A stretch of DNA of 64,000 nucleotides, taken from NCBI RefSeq assembly GCF_016019885.1, contig NZ_JAEANY010000001.1:372001-436000 (forward strand), in the 5' to 3' direction. Made by a program: the position numbers and the translations under genes. The stretch is from Aurantiacibacter sediminis (GTDB lineage: Bacteria; Pseudomonadota; Alphaproteobacteria; Sphingomonadales; Sphingomonadaceae). The notes beneath the pieces are model-generated. The model saw nothing but the letters and a program-made list of their open reading frames with translations. It was not told where the DNA came from and did no database searches. Of the stretch, positions 53,602 through 61,700 are shown one piece after another. Position 1 is the first letter of the stretch, and every line of letters starts with the position of its first letter.

Positions 53602-56235
53602 GTGACTGCTTCCCGTACCGACAGCCGTATCCGCGCCGTGCTTGGCCCCACCAATACCGGCAAGACGCATCTGGCGATAGAGCGCATGTGTGCGCATTCC
53701 TCGGGCACGATCGGTTTTCCGCTGCGGCTGCTGGCGCGCGAAGTCTATGATCGGGTTTGCGCGATCAAGGGGGAGGATGCCTGCGCGCTGATTACCGGCG
53801 AGGAGCGGATCGAGCCGCCCAATGCGCGCTATTTCCTGTGTACGGCAGAGGCCATGCCCCGTGATGGGGGCAACAGAGCCTTCGTGGCACTGGATGAGGC
53901 GCAATTGGGCGCGGACCGGGAGCGCGGCCATATCTTTACGGATCGCCTGCTGAATGCACGTGGCCGCGAAGAGACCATGCTGCTGGGAGCCGCCACGCTC
54001 GAGCCCATGGTTCGCGCGCTGGTGCCGGGAGCGCTGATCGAAGAGCGGCCGCGCTTTTCGACGCTAAGCCATGCAGGCGCATGCAAGCTTTCGCGCCTCC
54101 CTCCGCGCAGCGCGATCGTCGCGTTCTCGGTCGAGCAAGTTTACCAGGTTGCTGAATTGCTCAGGCGATTTCGCGGCGGTGCAGCGGTTGTGATGGGCGC
54201 GCTCAGCCCGCAAACGCGCAACCGCCAGGTCGAATTGTTCCAGTCGGGCGAAGTCGATTACATCGTCGCCACGGATGCGATTGGCATGGGCCTCAATCTC
54301 GATGTCCACCACGTCGCCTTTGCTTCGCTCAGCAAATTCGATGGTGTGCGCCAGCGTCGCCTCTTCCCATCGGAAATGGCGCAAATCGCCGGGCGAGCCG
54401 GGCGGCACCAGACCGACGGCACATTCGGCACGCTGTCGGGTGGGCAAGGCACGCGCGGACGCGGTTCTCCGCTCGAATTCACCGAAGAAGAAGTCTTCGC
54501 CATCGAAGAACACCGCTTCGCGCCGATTACCAAGCTTTTTTGGCGAGAGCCGCAACCGCGCTTTGACACGCTGGATGTGCTGATCGGCGATCTTGAGGCG
54601 AGCCCGCGTGTCGAAAGCCTGACGGCTGCGCCTGAAGCGATCGATCTCGCGGTGCTGAAGCGCCTTTCCGAAGATGCGGAGATCACCCGCGGCGTCAAGA
54701 CGTCAGGGCATGTCCGCCGCTTCTGGGAAGCGTGCCAATTGCCCGATTTTCGCCAGCTTGGCCCGGAGGCGCACGCGCGCTTTGTTGCGCGGCTCTGGAG
54801 CGATCTTCAGCATGGTCATATCGGGGCGGATTTTGTGGCGCGGCGCATCGACGAGCTGGGCAATACTGCAGGCGATATCGACGCGCTGCAGGGCCGGCTC
54901 GCGGCGATCCGTAGCTGGGCCTATATCTGCCAGCGTCCCGACTGGGTCTTGGCGCGCGATGAAATGGCCGCCAGAGCCCGCTCCGCCGAAGCCAAATTAT
55001 CCGATGCGCTGCACCAGCGCCTCACCGAACGTTTCGTCAATCGCCGAACCGCTGTATTGATGCGGGGAATGGGAAAGGATGCAGGACTTTTGCGTGTAAA
55101 TCTTGAAGACGATGGCCGGGTCACGGTCGAAGGCCAGCCGATCGGGCATCTCGATGGCTTCCGCTTCGTGGTCGATCCCGAGGCAAGTCATGAGGATCGC
55201 AAGCTGATGCTGGCGGCGGCTGAGAAGCATATGGCAGCTTTGCTCGCGCAAAAGGCAAACAAGCTGATTGCGGACGAATTGGGCGAGCTGTCGATTGCCG
55301 ATGGCAAGATCATGCGTGATGACAAGGTCGTGGCCGAGCTTGAGCGCAGCAAGCTCATCACCCAGCCGCGCATCGTGATGACGAGGGAGCTGGTTCAGCT
55401 CGATCCGGCGCAGAAGTCTCGCCTTCAAGATGCGCTTCGCGTCTGGCTGACAGAGCAACTGGCGCCGCTCGCACCTTTGCAAGCTATCGAAGAAGCCGCT
55501 GAAGACCCAGAAGCGGGCAGCGAAGTACGCGCCCTGCTGCTGACGCTTGCGGACCGGAACGGCACCGTTTGGCGCGAAGATGCGGGCCTGCGGCACATTC
55601 CCAAGGAAAAGCGCCCCTTCATGCGCCGTCTTGGCGTCACAATCGGCTCGCTCGATGTCTATATGCCCGCGCTGCTCAAGCCTGCGCCGCGCCGCCTACT
55701 GAAAGCGCTCGGCGTCGATCCGCGCCCGGTTCGCGAGCAGATGGAAGCGGTGATCGAAAGTGCAAAGCCCATGCCCACCGGATATCGCCGTGCAGGCAGG
55801 CAGGCGATCCGCGTCGATATGGCTGAAAAGCTCTTTCGCTCCGCGCACGAACAGCGCGCCAAGGCGCAGGCAGCGGGCGACAAAGGGGCGAAAGGCTTCC
55901 CTGTCGATATCGCGCTGGCCACCAGCATGGGGCTGGCTGATGAGAATTTCCGCAGCCTGATGAAGGATGCAGGCTTCCGACAGGGGCAGAAGGAAGAGCT
56001 GGCAGAGGGCATGTATGGCCCCGAGCGTCCGGTTCCCTGGACCTGGCGTGCACCGCGCAAGGACAATGCACCGCAACCCCGCCACCGCCCTGCAGGAGGG
56101 CGCAAAGGCAAGCCGGTCGGGAAACCCCAGGGCAAGCCAGACAATCAAAGGCACTCTCGCGGACCGCGCAAGCCCGCCAACCAGCCGGCCACCGGCAAAG
56201 CGCTGGCAGGGCTGGCGGATTTGCTCAAGAAATAG
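53602..56235 (+). CDS. SUV3-type superfamily 2 RNA helicase
   Basis: Protein of 877 residues closely resembling the mitochondrial degradosome helicase SUV3, which has an alphaproteobacterial counterpart. Walker A is GPTNTGKTH close to the start, motif II is DEAQ (FVALDEAQLGADRERGH), and the helicase C lobe includes YIVATDAIGMGLNLDVHHV and AQIAGRAGRHQTDG. Long helical and SUV3 C-terminal domains follow, then a Lys/Pro/Gln-rich basic tail (about 815-877). The start is GTG. The S4 RNA-binding gene follows after 6 bases, suggesting shared RNA metabolism. Confidence 0.9.
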   Translation: MTASRTDSRIRAVLGPTNTGKTHLAIERMCAHSSGTIGFPLRLLAREVYDRVCAIKGEDACALITGEERIEPPNARYFLCTAEAMPRDGGNRAFVALDEAQLGADRERGHIFTDRLLNARGREETMLLGAATLEPMVRALVPGALIEERPRFSTLSHAGACKLSRLPPRSAIVAFSVEQVYQVAELLRRFRGGAAVVMGALSPQTRNRQVELFQSGEVDYIVATDAIGMGLNLDVHHVAFASLSKFDGVRQRRLFPSEMAQIAGRAGRHQTDGTFGTLSGGQGTRGRGSPLEFTEEEVFAIEEHRFAPITKLFWREPQPRFDTLDVLIGDLEASPRVESLTAAPEAIDLAVLKRLSEDAEITRGVKTSGHVRRFWEACQLPDFRQLGPEAHARFVARLWSDLQHGHIGADFVARRIDELGNTAGDIDALQGRLAAIRSWAYICQRPDWVLARDEMAARARSAEAKLSDALHQRLTERFVNRRTAVLMRGMGKDAGLLRVNLEDDGRVTVEGQPIGHLDGFRFVVDPEASHEDRKLMLAAAEKHMAALLAQKANKLIADELGELSIADGKIMRDDKVVAELERSKLITQPRIVMTRELVQLDPAQKSRLQDALRVWLTEQLAPLAPLQAIEEAAEDPEAGSEVRALLLTLADRNGTVWREDAGLRHIPKEKRPFMRRLGVTIGSLDVYMPALLKPAPRRLLKALGVDPRPVREQMEAVIESAKPMPTGYRRAGRQAIRVDMAEKLFRSAHEQRAKAQAAGDKGAKGFPVDIALATSMGLADENFRSLMKDAGFRQGQKEELAEGMYGPERPVPWTWRAPRKDNAPQPRHRPAGGRKGKPVGKPQGKPDNQRHSRGPRKPANQPATGKALAGLADLLKK

Positions 56236-56241
56236 GCGCCG

Positions 56242-56499
56242 ATGCGGCTCGACCTGCTGCTGTGCCGATTGCGCTTTGCCAAAAGCCGCTCGCTCGCACA
56301 GCGCTGTATCGCCGAGGGTCATATTCGGCGCAATGGAGAGCGCGTGGTCGCCAGCGACGAGCCGATTTCGCCGGGAGACGTGCTGACCCTTCCAATCGGC
56401 CGCACGGTGCGCGTGATCGCTATCGAGAGCTTGCCGGATCGCCGCGGCCCCGCAGCAGAGGCACGCGCGCATTATCACGAACATAGCCGCAACGCTTGA
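56242..56499 (+). CDS. S4-domain RNA-binding protein (HslR-like)
   Basis: Protein of 85 residues consisting of one S4 domain: MRLDLLLCRLRFAKSRSLAQ, GHIRRNGERVVASDEPISPGDVLTL. In E. coli the related Hsp15 (HslR) binds stalled 50S subunits carrying nascent chain-tRNA. It begins 6 bases after the SUV3-type helicase and is probably cotranslated with it. The role is inferred from the family. Confidence 0.9.
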   Translation: MRLDLLLCRLRFAKSRSLAQRCIAEGHIRRNGERVVASDEPISPGDVLTLPIGRTVRVIAIESLPDRRGPAAEARAHYHEHSRNA

Positions 56500-56570
56500 C
56501 GCTCCGCCCGACTTCGCCATAGGAGCGCGAAAACAACTTTCGCCGGACCATTCGAAGGGATTTCCGCCAC

Positions 56571-56909
56571 ATGACCTATGTCGTCACCGACGCCTGCATC
56601 AAATGCAAATATACCGACTGTGTCGAAGTGTGTCCGGTCGATTGTTTCTACGAAGGCGAGAACATGCTCGTCATCAACCCGTCGGAATGCATCGATTGCG
56701 GTGTGTGTGAGCCGGAATGCCCCGCCGAAGCCATCCTGCCCGATACCGAGGACAATCTCGAGAAATGGCTGGAAGTGAACGCCAAGTTCTCCGCGGAATG
56801 GCCCAACATCACCGAGAAGAAAGATCCGCCCGAAGATGCCGATGAGCACAAGGGTGAAGAAGGCAAGTTCGAGAAATTCTTCTCCGAAGAACCCGGTGAA
56901 GGCGACTAA
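56571..56909 (+). CDS. fdxA: Seven-iron ferredoxin FdxA
   Basis: Ferredoxin of 112 residues with one [3Fe-4S] and one [4Fe-4S] cluster. Cys9, Cys12, Cys17 and Cys21 lie in the first motif ([17 protein letters not shown]). The second motif is [12 protein letters not shown]. The C-terminal extension is acidic and ends in FSEEPGEGD, as in Azotobacter-type FdI. It transfers low-potential electrons in the cytosol; its partner is unknown. The helicase, S4 and fdxA genes are a recurring trio in alphaproteobacteria. Confidence 0.95.
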   Translation: MTYVVTDACIKCKYTDCVEVCPVDCFYEGENMLVINPSECIDCGVCEPECPAEAILPDTEDNLEKWLEVNAKFSAEWPNITEKKDPPEDADEHKGEEGKFEKFFSEEPGEGD

Positions 56910-56942
56910 GGCTCCACCCGTTTCACCGCATTCTATGGATCC

Positions 56943-57788
56943 ATGAACCATCTGCGCTTTGCGGCGTTGGTGGGCATGGGGTTTATCGACAGACTGAAGC
57001 GCGCCTGGTCGCAGGCATCCGATCACAACACATCCATTCTGGCTGCAGGCGTCGCGTTCTACGCCTTTCTCGCGCTCGTGCCGCTATTGGGGTCGGTGAT
57101 CCTGACCTATGGGTTGCTGGCGGACCCAGCGACCGTCGCAGACCACCTCAATAGCATTGCGAGTGAGCTTCCGGAATCAGCGGCCGAGCTGATCGGTACG
57201 CAGCTGGAATCGATTGTAGAAACTTCCGGTGGTGCCAAAGGGCTCGGCCTGCTGGTGTCGCTCGCCATCACTCTGATCGGTGTGCGCAGCGCGGCGAATA
57301 CCCTGATCACGGCAATAGCTACCGCTTTTGTCGATCACGGCAATCGCAGCTTCATTCGATCGAATCTACTAGCGATTGTACTGACTGTTGGCGCAATATT
57401 AGGCGGCGGCCTGATCGCGGCAGCCTTGGCGGTGAGTTCTACCGTGATCGCCCAATTGCCCGATCTTTCTGGGGCAGCGAAAGCTTTCGGCCAATTGCTA
57501 ACGTATAGCATCGTCGGCATCGGCACGGCGGCGGGTGCGGGGCTGCTTTATCGTATCGCCCCTCCAAGCGTATCGCCGAGTTGGAAGCGCGTTCTTCCGG
57601 GGGCGCTATTGGCGGGTTTCGGCATCCTTGTCCTGACCGCAGCTTTCGGATTCTACGTCGCCAATTTCGGTAGTTATAACGCGACCTATGGCTCACTCGG
57701 CGCTGTCGTGGTCTTGCTAACCTGGCTATATTTGAGCGCCTATATACTCTTGTTCGGCGGAGAGGTGGCAGCCACTGAACCCGCCTGA
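56943..57788 (+). CDS. YihY/BrkB-family membrane protein (second copy)
   Basis: Inner-membrane protein of 281 residues with about six helices. The family opening is NTSILAAGVAFYAFLALVPLLGS, and the ending is YATYGSLGAVVVLLTWLYLSAYILLFGGEV (YNATYGSL in the sequence). It lacks the long polar tail of the paralogue at 24512-25543 and is closer to the widespread YihY type. No activity is established. It stands between fdxA and carD and may be monocistronic. Confidence 0.88.
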   Translation: MNHLRFAALVGMGFIDRLKRAWSQASDHNTSILAAGVAFYAFLALVPLLGSVILTYGLLADPATVADHLNSIASELPESAAELIGTQLESIVETSGGAKGLGLLVSLAITLIGVRSAANTLITAIATAFVDHGNRSFIRSNLLAIVLTVGAILGGGLIAAALAVSSTVIAQLPDLSGAAKAFGQLLTYSIVGIGTAAGAGLLYRIAPPSVSPSWKRVLPGALLAGFGILVLTAAFGFYVANFGSYNATYGSLGAVVVLLTWLYLSAYILLFGGEVAATEPA

Positions 57789-57932
57789 ATCGTGGAGTTA
57801 GGTTGCAAAGCGCAACAGGGTGGCAATTATGTCACGAATCTGTTATATACTTACGCAACTGGCGGCTCTTCGTGGGCCTCAGGCGGATAGGAAGGCAGGT
57901 CCCCGCTTCTAGCAACAGGTAACGGTTCGTCG

Positions 57933-57968
57933 CCGCTGATGGTCAGCGGAGGGGGAATTTTATTTTGG
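57933..57968 (+). terminator. Terminator-like hairpin in the carD leader
   Basis: CCGCTGA (57933-57939) pairs perfectly with TCAGCGG (57943-57949) across a 3-base loop, then aggggg and a T-rich stretch (aattttatttt, 57956-57966). It lies 145 bases past the BrkB-like gene and 50 bases before carD. It could end the upstream transcript or attenuate carD. Confidence 0.45.
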
Positions 57969-58000
57969 TTTGCGGGGGTTTGCGACAGAAAGGAATATTT

Positions 58001-58534
58001 ATGGCTGCGAATGCGCCCGTCTTCGAAGTCGGCGACTACGTTGTCTACCCCAAGCACGGTGTTGGCCGTGTAATCGAGCTGCAGAATGAAGAAATCGCCG
58101 GCATGCAGCTGGAGCTGTATGTGCTGCGTTTCGAGAAAGAGCGGATGACCCTCCGCGTGCCGACCAACAAGGTTGAATCGATCGGCATGCGCAAGCTTTC
58201 CAGCGACAAGACGCTGAAGGAAGCGATGGAAACGCTGAAGGGCAAGCCCAAGGTGAAGCGCACCATGTGGTCGCGCCGTGCCCAGGAATATGAAGCGAAA
58301 ATCAATTCGGGTGAGATCGTGCTGATCGCCGAAGTGACGCGCGACCTGTTCCGCCCCGAAGACCAGCCCGAACAGAGCTATTCCGAACGGCAGATTTTCG
58401 AAGCGGCATCCAGCCGTCTGGCGCGCGAGCTCGCCGCCATGGAAAAGACCGATGAGCCGACCGCGCTAGAGAAAATCCTCGACGTTCTGAAAGAACACGC
58501 GCCGCAATATTACGAGAATAACGACGACGACTAA
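58001..58534 (+). CDS. carD: CarD-family transcription regulator
   Basis: RNA polymerase-binding regulator of 177 residues. The RNAP-interaction (RID/Tudor-like) domain is at the start: FEVGDYVVYPKHGVGRVIEL. The helical C-terminal domain includes KVKRTMWSRRAQEYEAKINSG and LAEVTRDLF-like sequence (LIAEVTRDLFRPEDQPEQSY). CarD stabilises open promoter complexes, notably at rRNA genes, and is general in alphaproteobacteria. ATG 58001 follows gaaagga; the frame to 57965 adds 12 unrelated residues. A strong terminator follows. Confidence 0.93.
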   Translation: MAANAPVFEVGDYVVYPKHGVGRVIELQNEEIAGMQLELYVLRFEKERMTLRVPTNKVESIGMRKLSSDKTLKEAMETLKGKPKVKRTMWSRRAQEYEAKINSGEIVLIAEVTRDLFRPEDQPEQSYSERQIFEAASSRLARELAAMEKTDEPTALEKILDVLKEHAPQYYENNDDD

Positions 58535-58565
58535 GCGCGTCGCTGAAAGTCTTTGAAAATAGTCG

Positions 58566-58599
58566 AAGGGCCGTTCACAGCATGTGAGCGGCCCTTTTT
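58566..58599 (+). terminator. Rho-independent terminator after carD
   Basis: aagggccgttcac (58566-58578) pairs with gtgagcggccctt (58584-58596; one G-T pair) around a 5-base loop, and the T-run continues to 58599. It lies 32 bases after the carD stop. Confidence 0.92.
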
Positions 58600-58717
58600 C
58601 GTTCGGTTTGGGCGTGGAAAGGCTCTTCGCTCAACCCCAGCGAGCCGTCGACGAGCGGCTTTGCCCAAATCCCCATATTTCTGTATTACATAGCCAACAC
58701 ACATGGAGGACTAGAAC

Positions 58718-59479
58718 ATGGATTTGGGGAAACTCGCGCGGCGAATCACGCCATTCGCTGCACTTGCGGCGGCGACAGCGCTCACCGGTTGTGACGGGAT
58801 GGAAGTAAATTTCGAGGGCGACGGTGTACCTCTTGCGGAATTGGACACCTCGGGCGACGCGCCCATCGGCATTGCACTCATCGGTTCGGATACAGTCAAT
58901 GTCACGCAGGGCGATACCTTCACCGTGACCGTCGATGGCTCCGAACAAGCCACCGGGCGTCTGCTCTTCGATCTGGATGGCGACACGCTGGCTGTTTACC
59001 GCGAGGGCGGCACCTGGGACGATTCAGAGACGGCTACCGTGTCGATTACTGTTCCGGTTGTTGAAAAGCTCACCATTCCCGGATCGGGGACGCTCACATC
59101 AGACACGCTCACAGGTAATGCCGAACTGGCGATAATCGGATCGGGCAATATCACGGTCGAGAATGTCGAGGCCGACCGGCTCGAAGTCGATATCCCGGGC
59201 AGCGGGTCTGTGATCGCATCGGGCAGCGCGGAGCGGCTGGAACTCAACGTCGTCGGTAGCGGCGATGCGGAGATGTCCGATCTGTCTGTGGACCGCGCCG
59301 ATGTGAATATCGTCGGATCAGGCGATGCGACATTCATGTCCGATGGCCGCGTCGAGGCGAATTTCGTCGGATCCGGCGATGTGCGGGTTATCGGATCAGC
59401 GAATTGCGAATCGACCGCCGTGGGTTCCGGCAGCCTGATTTGCGAAGATAGTGCGACAGCCAGCGACGCAGGAGAGTAA
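58718..59479 (+). CDS. GIN-domain (DUF2807) lipoprotein
   Basis: Putative lipoprotein of 253 residues. The signal ends at Cys25 (LTGC). The main part is a repetitive beta-structure of the head-GIN type: seven GSG turns (IPGSGTL, IIGSGNI, IPGSGSV, VVGSGDA, IVGSGDA, FVGSGDV, VGSGSL) about 19-20 residues apart, predicting a right-handed beta-helix or solenoid. A lone Cys pair lies near the end (NCES, ICED). Function of the domain is unknown; it is thought to be a surface or adhesion-related fold. A ggaggac site precedes the start. Confidence 0.82.
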   Translation: MDLGKLARRITPFAALAAATALTGCDGMEVNFEGDGVPLAELDTSGDAPIGIALIGSDTVNVTQGDTFTVTVDGSEQATGRLLFDLDGDTLAVYREGGTWDDSETATVSITVPVVEKLTIPGSGTLTSDTLTGNAELAIIGSGNITVENVEADRLEVDIPGSGSVIASGSAERLELNVVGSGDAEMSDLSVDRADVNIVGSGDATFMSDGRVEANFVGSGDVRVIGSANCESTAVGSGSLICEDSATASDAGE

Positions 59480-59513
59480 GCATTTGATCGCAAATTCATT
59501 GCGATGACAGCAT

Positions 59514-59557
59514 GGCGGGTTCACTAAGGCTGCGTTCGGCATCCTTAGGAGCCCGCC
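59514..59557 (+). promoter_or_regulatory. Hairpin enclosing the ribosome site of the next lipoprotein gene
   Basis: Three nested stems form one 44-base hairpin: GGCGGG (59514-59519) with CCCGCC (59552-59557), CTAAGG (59524-59529) with CCTTAG (59543-59548), and TGC (59531-59533) with GCA (59539-59541). The likely Shine-Dalgarno TTAGGAG (59545-59551) is within the 3' side, and the ATG follows the base of the stem directly. Confidence 0.5.
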
Positions 59558-59893
59558 ATGTTGCGTTTAGGACTAACCACCCTGCCGCTCGCCGCGCTGC
59601 TTTTGAGCGGCTGCGTGGCGAGGACGCTGGTCGATGTCGCCACCGCCCCTGTGCGCGGCGTGGCGCAGGTCGCCGATTGGGCCACGACCAGCGAGGACGA
59701 AGCCGATCGCAATCGCGGGCGCGAAATTCGTGAGCGCGAGGAGCGGCTCGGCGAATTGCAGGGCAATTACGAAGAGCTTTCGGAAGATTGCCGAGACGGA
59801 AATGATCGCGCCTGCCGCGAAGCTGTCGAACTACGCGCCGAAATGGATGAGCTGATCCGCTATATTCCCGCTGACCCGCCAGAGGGCGATTAG
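59558..59893 (+). CDS. Small lipoprotein with charged helix
   Basis: Protein of 111 residues. A lipoprotein signal (LTTLPLAALLLSGC) ends at Cys19. The mature part starts with a short amphipathic stretch (TLVDVATAPVRGVAQVADW). A long charged helix (EDEADRNRGREIREREERL) follows, plus a Cys pair (EDCRDGNDRACREA). I do not recognise a named family, though similar small lipoproteins occur in sphingomonads. The start codon lies right after a strong hairpin that includes its ribosome site. It ends 8 bases from the convergent Sua5-type gene. Confidence 0.72.
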   Translation: MLRLGLTTLPLAALLLSGCVARTLVDVATAPVRGVAQVADWATTSEDEADRNRGREIREREERLGELQGNYEELSEDCRDGNDRACREAVELRAEMDELIRYIPADPPEGD

Positions 59894-59901
59894 GCGGACG
59901 A

Positions 59902-60843
59902 TTAAGCGGCAGCGCGTTTCAATCGATCGTTGATGGCGCGACCCATACCTTCCTTCGGGATAGGTGCGACACAAATCTGCGCCTTATCGGACGCAGCTGC
60001 CTCATGCAGACACGCGTAAAGTCGTGCGGCCGCTTCGGCGAGATCACCTGTCGGCGAAAGCGTTGCGTCGCCACGCACAGAGCCAAACCCGATCATGAAA
60101 GCATCTTCAGTCGGCTCATGACAGTTGAGCATCACTGGCTTGCCCGGCGAATAATGCTTTTTCAGCTGTCCAGGCGCTTCAATTGTCGCGCCGCGCAACT
60201 TTAGTTCAGGGCCTAGGGTGTTCTCAAGCTCCTCTGCAGTAATCGGACCCGGTCGCAAAAGGCTCCACTCGCCAGACTCGCGCAGTGCAACGATCGTCGA
60301 TTCCAGCCCGGCCTCAGCATCGCCTCCATCGAGGATTGCCGGGCTGTCTTCGCCGAGCGACGAAAGCACATGCGCGGCGCTTGTTGGGCTTAGCGCGTTG
60401 CTGCGATTGGCAGACGGGGCCGCGATTGGCAGGTCGAGCGCTGAGAGGACAGCGGCGGCAACCGGATGAGCAGGTTGGCGCAGCGCGATAGTCGAAAGGC
60501 CGGCGCTCACCGCAGGGGCTATCCCGGCGTCGTCACGAAGGGGCAGGACAAGCGTAAGCGGACCTGGCCAGTATTTGCGCGCCAACTCCTCAGCACGGCC
60601 ATCGAGCCGCGCGAGACGCTTCGCCATCGCGACCGATGCCACATGCACGATTAGCGGATTAAAGTCGGGCCGACCCTTGGCGCGATAGATCTCCGCCACT
60701 GCATTCGGATGATCTGCGCGCGCGGCGAGACCGTAAACGGTTTCCGTCGGCAAAGCGACGAGCTTCCCTTCGCGCAACAAATCTACGGCTCGCGCGATGC
60801 CGCCCGCATCAGGCTTTAGAATTGCAGGTTTCTTGCCGCTCAT
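59902..60843 (-). CDS. L-threonylcarbamoyladenylate synthase (Sua5 type)
   Basis: Enzyme of 313 residues that makes threonylcarbamoyl-AMP from threonine, bicarbonate and ATP for the t6A37 modification of ANN-decoding tRNAs. The YrdC domain (about 1-205) has LREGKLVALPTETVYGLAARA, AKGRPDFNPLIVHV and APSANRSNALSPT. A linker and the extra Sua5 domain (about 215-313) follow, marking it as Sua5 rather than the short TsaC. The start lies 26 bases from the divergent DUF815 gene. Confidence 0.94.
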   Translation of the reverse strand: MSGKKPAILKPDAGGIARAVDLLREGKLVALPTETVYGLAARADHPNAVAEIYRAKGRPDFNPLIVHVASVAMAKRLARLDGRAEELARKYWPGPLTLVLPLRDDAGIAPAVSAGLSTIALRQPAHPVAAAVLSALDLPIAAPSANRSNALSPTSAAHVLSSLGEDSPAILDGGDAEAGLESTIVALRESGEWSLLRPGPITAEELENTLGPELKLRGATIEAPGQLKKHYSPGKPVMLNCHEPTEDAFMIGFGSVRGDATLSPTGDLAEAAARLYACLHEAAASDKAQICVAPIPKEGMGRAINDRLKRAAA

Positions 60844-60869
60844 CGCATGGCGCTATAGGGACATCGGCG

Positions 60870-61694
60870 ATGGAAGACCAAGCCCAACTGCTCGCCCGGA
60901 TCGCAGACGCGCTGGAGCGGCTTTCTCCGAGCGAGTCGGGCAATATCGATTGGCTTGCATCTCCAGCCTATGTCTGGACAAAGTCAGGCGCGCGACCGGT
61001 GGCTGAGATCGATGCACCCGTGCTTGACCTGCTACGCGGGATCGAAGCGCAAAAGGCTGCCGTCACAGCAAATGTGGATCGACTGGCGAAGGGGCACGCG
61101 GCGCATGATATGCTCCTATGGGGCGCGCGCGGGACGGGTAAGTCCACACTGATCCGCTCAGCCGTGCGTGCAGCGCAGGATGATGGCGGGGCTATCGCGT
61201 TGGTGCAAGTCGGAACTGACGCCGTGACGTCGCTCCCGCAGCTTTTCGCGCATTTAGGACCGGTTGCACGCAACTTCCTGATTTTCATCGATGATCTGGG
61301 CTTTTCCGAAAGCGATGCCACCACACCACGCCATTTGCGCAGCTGGCTCGACGGCGGCGTCGAGGCTCGCCCAGCCAATGTCCGTCTCGCGATCACCTCC
61401 AATCGTCGCGCGATCCTGCCGCGCCATGCGAGTGAACAGGATGATCCGATCAATCCGCGCGACGCTATCGACGACACGCTCGCTTTGGCAGACCGCTTCG
61501 GCCTGTCGCTCGGCTTTCACAATGCCAGCCAAGAGGATTATCTGGATGTCGTGCGCGGCTACGCGTCCGAATACAATCTCGATTACGAAGACATCGAGGC
61601 TCTGGAATGGGCCAAGCGCCGCGGTGCCCGGTCAGGACGGGTGGCATGGCATTTCATTACCGAACTCGCTGGGCGTGCCGGAAAGCGGCTCTGA
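60870..61694 (+). CDS. DUF815 ATP-binding protein
   Basis: P-loop ATPase-like protein of 274 residues. The Walker A motif is WGARGTGKSTLIRSA, the acidic Walker B-like strand is FLIFIDDLGFSESD, and a later arginine-containing stretch reads AITSNRRAILPRH, resembling an AAA+ sensor region. The family is widespread with unknown function. ATG 60870 is chosen because the frame upstream overlaps the Sua5-type gene. It ends 6 bases from the convergent sugar dehydrogenase gene. Confidence 0.87.
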   Translation: MEDQAQLLARIADALERLSPSESGNIDWLASPAYVWTKSGARPVAEIDAPVLDLLRGIEAQKAAVTANVDRLAKGHAAHDMLLWGARGTGKSTLIRSAVRAAQDDGGAIALVQVGTDAVTSLPQLFAHLGPVARNFLIFIDDLGFSESDATTPRHLRSWLDGGVEARPANVRLAITSNRRAILPRHASEQDDPINPRDAIDDTLALADRFGLSLGFHNASQEDYLDVVRGYASEYNLDYEDIEALEWAKRRGARSGRVAWHFITELAGRAGKRL

Positions 61695-61700
61695 TCAATT

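Noticed and set aside
57851-58057. 68-codon minus-strand open frame in the carD leader
   Set aside because: Its start lies inside carD, there is no ribosome site, and the sequence is proline-rich without pattern. The leader hairpin explains the region better.
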